Both the position numbers and the translations under genes were made by a program. DNA of 64,000 bases from assembly GCA_032622095.1 (NCBI GenBank), contig CP136061.1:134999587-135063586 (forward strand), in the 5' to 3' direction. The stretch is from Siphonodentalium dalli. Taxonomy: Eukaryota > Mollusca > Scaphopoda > Gadilida > Siphonodentaliidae. The notes beneath the pieces were generated by a model. The model was not told the origin of the DNA. It searched no databases and saw only the letters and a list, made by a program, of their open reading frames with translations. Below are positions 59,901 to 64,000 of this stretch, one piece after another (positions within the stretch are counted from its first letter, which is position 1; each line of letters opens with the position of its first letter).

Positions 59901-60999
59901 GTCAATGACAAATTGTTTTCTTATTATTTAAAAAAAAAAGTTATTATTATAAAAGTTTAAAAAAAAAATTAATATTTGTTTTTTTTTGTTAAATTGAACA
60001 AGGAGTTAAATAAAAAACAAAACAAAAATTTTGAAAAAAAAGGGTCATAACTTTAAATCGGATCAAACCCATATTCGAACTCGATCTGTATTTTGGGCTG
60101 ATAAACTTGCATACCAAATTTTGTTCCAATCAAATAAAAGATTTTTGAGTTATGGCAGCATGCATGAATTGGGAAAAGGTCCATAAGTTCCAGGGCTGGC
60201 GGTCTAAAAAATCCAGGAGGGCTATTAATAGCCCTCCTAGTCTATGCCTAGGATGTGTGAGTTTGTCCAAGTTAAAAGCATTCTCCATGAAAGTGTAATT
60301 TTACATAAAATACACAATCAAGAACAATATTAAATCCAGTATATTTACACTTGAATACAGTTACAAATGACTGCTTTATTTCTCAAAGTAATCCATATTC
60401 TATCACCGATCGCAGACTGCTGCTTCCAGCGGTCAAGTCTCTCTCTATAGATTTACTGGGTGTTTGCAATTTGGCACATAGAGAATAGTTTCTGAACTTT
60501 AATAATTGAATAACAGTGTAAACAAGAATACTTGGAGACATTTAGCTAATTATATTAAAATATTGTCAATCGAAGCGAGAAAAGACGGCTACCAGCTAAA
60601 TACAATTTTCACTGATAGGAACCGGAAACGGAACGAAAGGTTGAACTCAATTGAGACAGTGACATTTGGTTCTCACTATCCACAAACATGTGTTGATTTT
60701 ATCCAGTGAAATATATTGTAAGCTCAATCTTATGAAGAGAAATAATTTATTTTGTTCTTAAAATGTGTGAGAATCGATCAAAAAATCTGATTTACGAAAA
60801 AGTTTGTTCCGGAATTTAATGATTCCGATATAATGCCCATTTGACATTACCATCAGGTCACGCATGCGCACACTGTACAATATAATTACGATTTAGAGGC
60901 AGTATTTTACTCATTAAACACAATAAAATAACTAAATAATAAATGTCCTATTGTAGACGAGGCGGCTATAAAAAAAAAGCCTGCCTTGGAAAATTCTAG
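59901..60999 (-). other. Intron sequence, no supported gene
   Basis: Includes a further 'ATCGGATCAAACCCATATTC' unit at 60055-60160 and a small hairpin 'GGAGGGCTATTAATAGCCCTCC' split over 60217-60238. Otherwise AT-rich. Confidence 0.5.
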
Positions 61000-61206
61000 G
61001 TGGGCTGCAAGATAGCTGCTGTCGTCCATGTTTTCTAACAAACTTCCGAAAAATTTGATGGCTCCCATCTGGAGGTCACCTTTGAAGATATTGATGCAGT
61101 TTGGTGACGATCGGATGAGTTATGTGGTTTTAGAGTGTGCTAAAGGAAATTATTGATGGATGCACATCCACCCACACACATCATTTCATCAAGTTGAGCT
61201 AAAAAG
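61000..61206 (+). repeat. AAGATGGC-motif repeat element, truncated copy
   Basis: Contains AAGATAGCTGCTGTCGTCCA, 'TTTGATGGCTCCCATCTGGA', 'AGTTTGGTGACGATCGGATG' and ends with ATCAAGTTGAGCTAAAAAG. Confidence 0.72.
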
Positions 61207-61429
61207 ACCAATAATTCAAAATAATTCTGAAAAAAAATCATTCAAGCTAATTCACGACTCAACTCAAGACTGTAATTTAAAAGCTATAGATACAAAAACA
61301 AAAAATTCATTTTGTTCAACAAAACTAAAATGTATATATCATCTTGAAATGAACAGAACAGACGGACAGATATATTGATTAACTATTTACATTATGCTAA
61401 TACACATTATTTTTTCAAATTGGCATATC

Positions 61430-61702
61430 AAATTTATCTGTACTCATCACTATAAAACTGATGAATCGATGGCCAGTCAGTTGAATAACTTACACACAAA
61501 TTTATCAAATGGGCATATAAACATATGTACTCACTTGCAGGTGATATAATGGTGAGAAGACTACACAAATTTATGTGTACTCATCACTATAAAACTGATG
61601 AATCGATGGCCAGACAGTTGAATAACTTACACACAAATTTATCAAGTGGGCATATAAACATATGTACTCACTTGCAGGTGATATATTGGTGAGAAGACTA
61701 AC
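61430..61702. repeat. 137-base tandem duplication over an exon end and splice donor
   Basis: Period 137 (TACTCATCACTATAAAACTG at 61441 and 61578; TCACTTGCAGGTGATAT at 61531 and 61668). The unit includes, on the minus strand, the last bases of the ABHD6-like exon and its GTGAGT donor, so a second donor-like site exists at about 61530-61535. Confidence 0.9.
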
Positions 61703-61804
61703 ATTTTCTGGGAATTGATAGCAATACATGAATGCTGCTGTACCACCCATCGACAAACCAATCAGATGCAATTGGTGGTCTCCTAATCCAATCTTCTCAA
61801 TAAA
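61672..61804 (-). CDS. abhd6: ABHD6-like monoacylglycerol lipase, nucleophile exon
   Basis: Encodes 44 residues: FIEKIGLGDHQLHLIGLSMG then GTAAFMYCYQFPENVSLLTN and ISPA. The GLSMG is the nucleophile elbow (G-x-S-x-G) of the alpha/beta-hydrolase fold, and its Ser is the catalytic nucleophile. Animal ABHD6 has the similar HLVGTSMGG here. The acceptor is ATTTTGCAG in phase 0; the donor is CAA|GTGAGTACA, leaving one base for the next exon. This is the most upstream exon in the window and corresponds to about residue 130 of a ~337-residue protein, so the membrane anchor and the oxyanion region must lie on exons past the right edge. Confidence 0.92.
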
Positions 61805-61840
61805 CTGCAAAATAAAAATCCACTTTCAAGTAGATACAGA

Positions 61841-62153
61841 GAATCTACAACATGTCCCCAAGTTTATTCCCAAATTTGTAAATTTCGCAAAATACAGAGT
61901 CCCAAGTTATAATGAAATTTACAAAATGTGTCCAGTAAATTAGGTTTTGACCAAGCCTTTGGCAAGGTCCAAGCCTAATTTACTGGACGAGTTTTGTAAA
62001 TTTCGCTATACAAAGAGTCCCCAGTTTATAGCGAAATTTACAGATATACTCCAGTAAATTAGTTCTGGACAGAACCTTTGTCAAGGTCCAAACCTAATTT
62101 ACTGGATCACTTTTGTAAATTTCACTATAGACTGGGGAATGAGTTGTAGATTC
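61841..62153. repeat. Palindromic element, 'GAATCTACAAC' family, double copy
   Basis: The outer ends GAATCTACAACATGTCCCC and GAATGAGTTGTAGATTC pair. Inside are two hairpins with arms 'CCAGTAAATTAGGTTTTGAC' and 'CAAGCCTAATTTACTGGAC' (61930-61990) and again at 62050-62107. It begins 36 bases upstream of the ABHD6-like splice acceptor. Related to 15439-15590. Confidence 0.8.
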
Positions 62154-62403
62154 TATTTATTACTTGATCCAAAACCTCCATAAAACATACTTAAATCAAT
62201 AAATTGGTACGTGATATCAACAGCTGCTTCTATAAGGCATGCTATGACAGTTCATATAACTATGCATTGTTTGTCCATGTAAAGAAATAGTCCTTAGATA
62301 AATAAGACTCTATGACATACTTAATGGCATAAATCTCATGAAATAAATTTTCAATCTATATCAAAATCAATCACAGATACCGATTCTTCTGCATCCCACG
62401 TCC

Positions 62404-62438
<35 letters not shown>

Positions 62439-63454
62439 ATTCGGAATCATGTTTGCGCAACAATAAAACATTTGGGTGCAACTGGCACTATTTCCTGTTT
62501 TGATCATTTAATATTATTACTAAAGAATGGGTTTAATGAATTAATAAGGATCGGATCATGTAATAAAGCAATATATATGTCAATAGAACAATACCAATCC
62601 TACAAAGTATGCTCTGTTACAATGAGTATCAATATTGTTCTGTGCAATTTGAAATGCCTTATACCAAAAGAACATCGAAAAGTGAGACATATGTAATGAG
62701 AACGTACTCTAAAAATAAATGCAACCCATGGCAGACCACAATGGACCTTTCCACAGCTGTCAATCAAATAATTATTAGCGGATATTTTTGACAATCAGCT
62801 ACCGAGCCGGCTAATGCATATGGCTGCATTGAAAATTCTGCTGCCATCTTCCTTCACCCTAATTTTGATATCCATGCATACATTCAGTGTTAAATTGGCT
62901 ATATTTAAACAACTTTTTGGTGGTCAAATCATAATATACTGAGATTTATATTTGCGGCATGATGTTATAAATTTATCCATGATTATAACAATATTTTTCA
63001 TTTAGCATGACACTTGTCATAATTTTCACATTTAATGGCAAAACGAATGCGTGTTCTCTGGTTTAGATATATTAAAGAGTTCAGGGATCTGTCTGCCTGT
63101 TCTGGTCTGTTTGCAGTTTTTCTTCCAGAGCCCTTGACCGATTTCAACCAAATTTGGTGTGATGCCTTCGGGGTAACCCGGCAGAAGTTATAACGGCCTT
63201 ATTTTTTAAATTAAAATTTAAAACAAAAAATGTTTTTTTTTCAAAAATTTTAATTTTTGAGCAAGAAGTTTTAATCTAAAAATCTATAAAGAAAATTAGA
63301 AATTAAAATAAATAAAAAGTAAAAATTTAGTTTAAAAAAATGTTTTAAAGTTTCATTCTAAAAATCAAAAACTTTGAATTTTTTTTTGTAATTTTATTTA
63401 TTTTTTTTCTTTTAAATTTAGAAAAAAAAAATTATTTTCTTGTTCAACAGCAGA
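62154..63454. other. Intron or upstream sequence, no gene seen
   Basis: Contains a poly(C) run at 62406-62437. At 63085-63175 there is an inverted relative of the 27829 repeat (TGTCTGCCTGTTCTGG..GACCGATTTCAACCAAATTT). Long A/T-only sequence follows at 63200-63430. I could not find the expected upstream ABHD6 exon here. Confidence 0.45.
62406..62437. repeat. Poly(C) tract of about 32
   Basis: The longest homopolymer in the window. Its true length is uncertain. Confidence 0.9.
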
Positions 63455-63620
63455 TCAGTACGGTGGCTGGTTAGCGCCAAGCAAATTTATTTATTAACTT
63501 GCAGCTGCAAGTTAGTTATCTTGCACATGCAAGTTACTATCTTGCAACTGCAAGTTAGTTATATTGCAGCTGCAAGTTAATAAATAAATTTGCTTGGCGC
63601 TAACCAGCCACCATACTGCA
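63455..63620. repeat. Palindrome with internal CTTGCAGCTGCAAG repeats
   Basis: The outer arms CGGTGGCTGGTTAGCGCCAA and GCAAATTTATTTATTAA pair with their complements on the right. The centre carries four spaced variants of AACTTGCAGCTGCAAGTT, itself palindromic (63498, 63522, 63542 and 63565 approximately). Confidence 0.85.
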
Positions 63621-64000
63621 ATGTGCAAGATAACAGATAACATGGTTCTGATCTAATGATGGCAATTTCCAATTCGCCCTTTTCGAAAACAACAGTTATA
63701 TTCTCTGGGTGTGATGAGGCGTGCTCACAATTTGGACATGCCCTTAAAACGCTGCGCTGCTTCATAATATAAGCTATATTCTCAGGTTAGGCCCAATGTA
63801 GTGCTATAAAGAGCGTTTAGGATTGCAAGTGGGTTTCGCTGATCTTTTTGTAGTACCTGCCAGTATTTTTACAGATGGGTGCAGTGTTTTTGTTCTGAAA
63901 CTTCTCTTACCGATCTCGTGACGTCAGATCGTTTATACTACTCTATACACGTGTCTGAAATTCTGTCCCATCTGCCCCTCTGGGATGGGTATTTAAGCAA

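Noticed and set aside
61571-61810. Full 79-codon frame as the ABHD6-like exon
   Set aside because: Residues after ISPA read into the intron; the GTGAGT donor and the phase of the next exon place the end at 61672.
62820-64000. Upstream ABHD6 exon before the nucleophile exon
   Set aside because: I looked on the minus strand for the conserved segment that normally precedes it and saw no match with splice sites, so it probably lies outside the window.

Overview
The window looks like AT-rich intergenic and intronic DNA from an invertebrate animal. It holds part of one host gene, the remains of a tyrosine-recombinase retrotransposon, and many small inverted-repeat elements. The split gene, the lack of bacterial gene organisation and the dense non-coding repeats show a eukaryote. 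Repeats carrying 'GGGCCATAACTC', tails of (GGAC)n or (GACA)n and a 3' hairpin ending GGGGGTATAAT resemble repeats I associate with molluscs, especially bivalves. A lophotrochozoan is therefore my best guess, but this is pattern memory and not a search result.

Bases 1-11378: after a mostly featureless start, bases 3103-11378 hold a degenerate retroelement of the Ngaro/PAT type. Its repeats keep the full split-direct-repeat order A1 ... B1-A2-B2. Inside are the end of a reverse transcriptase, an RNase H domain, a tyrosine recombinase and an SGNH hydrolase-like frame, all broken by stops or frameshifts. The gag region and the catalytic core of the reverse transcriptase are missing. A separate 3.9 kb non-coding transposon with long inverted repeats and a 3-bp target duplication sits between the reverse transcriptase and RNase H parts.

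Bases 11379-46300: I recognise no host gene here. The region holds several families of short elements: a palindromic TA-flanked (mariner-like) MITE, at least three different TTAA-flanked families, an 8-bp-TSD (hAT-like) MITE built of hairpins, and a GC-rich foldback element. It also holds long, degenerate minisatellite-like elements. One such family repeats a 'CCAAGATGGCNGC' motif (like a YY1 site), another repeats 'CATAACTC', and both carry GGAC/GACA tracts.

Bases 46727-61804 (minus strand): five coding exons of an ABHD6-like serine hydrolase (monoacylglycerol lipase family) are spread over 15 kb. The splice phases agree, and the nucleophile Ser, the Asp and the His can all be seen. The exons cover roughly the last 200 residues; the 5' exons must lie beyond the right edge. 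The introns are filled with the same repeat families, a ~0.9 kb direct duplication, and a 137-bp tandem duplication that copies the exon end and its 5' splice site.

Bases 61805-64000 are intronic or upstream sequence with a double palindrome close to the splice acceptor, a poly(C) tract and a terminal palindrome. I see no tRNA, rRNA or CRISPR, and no second host gene I can support.
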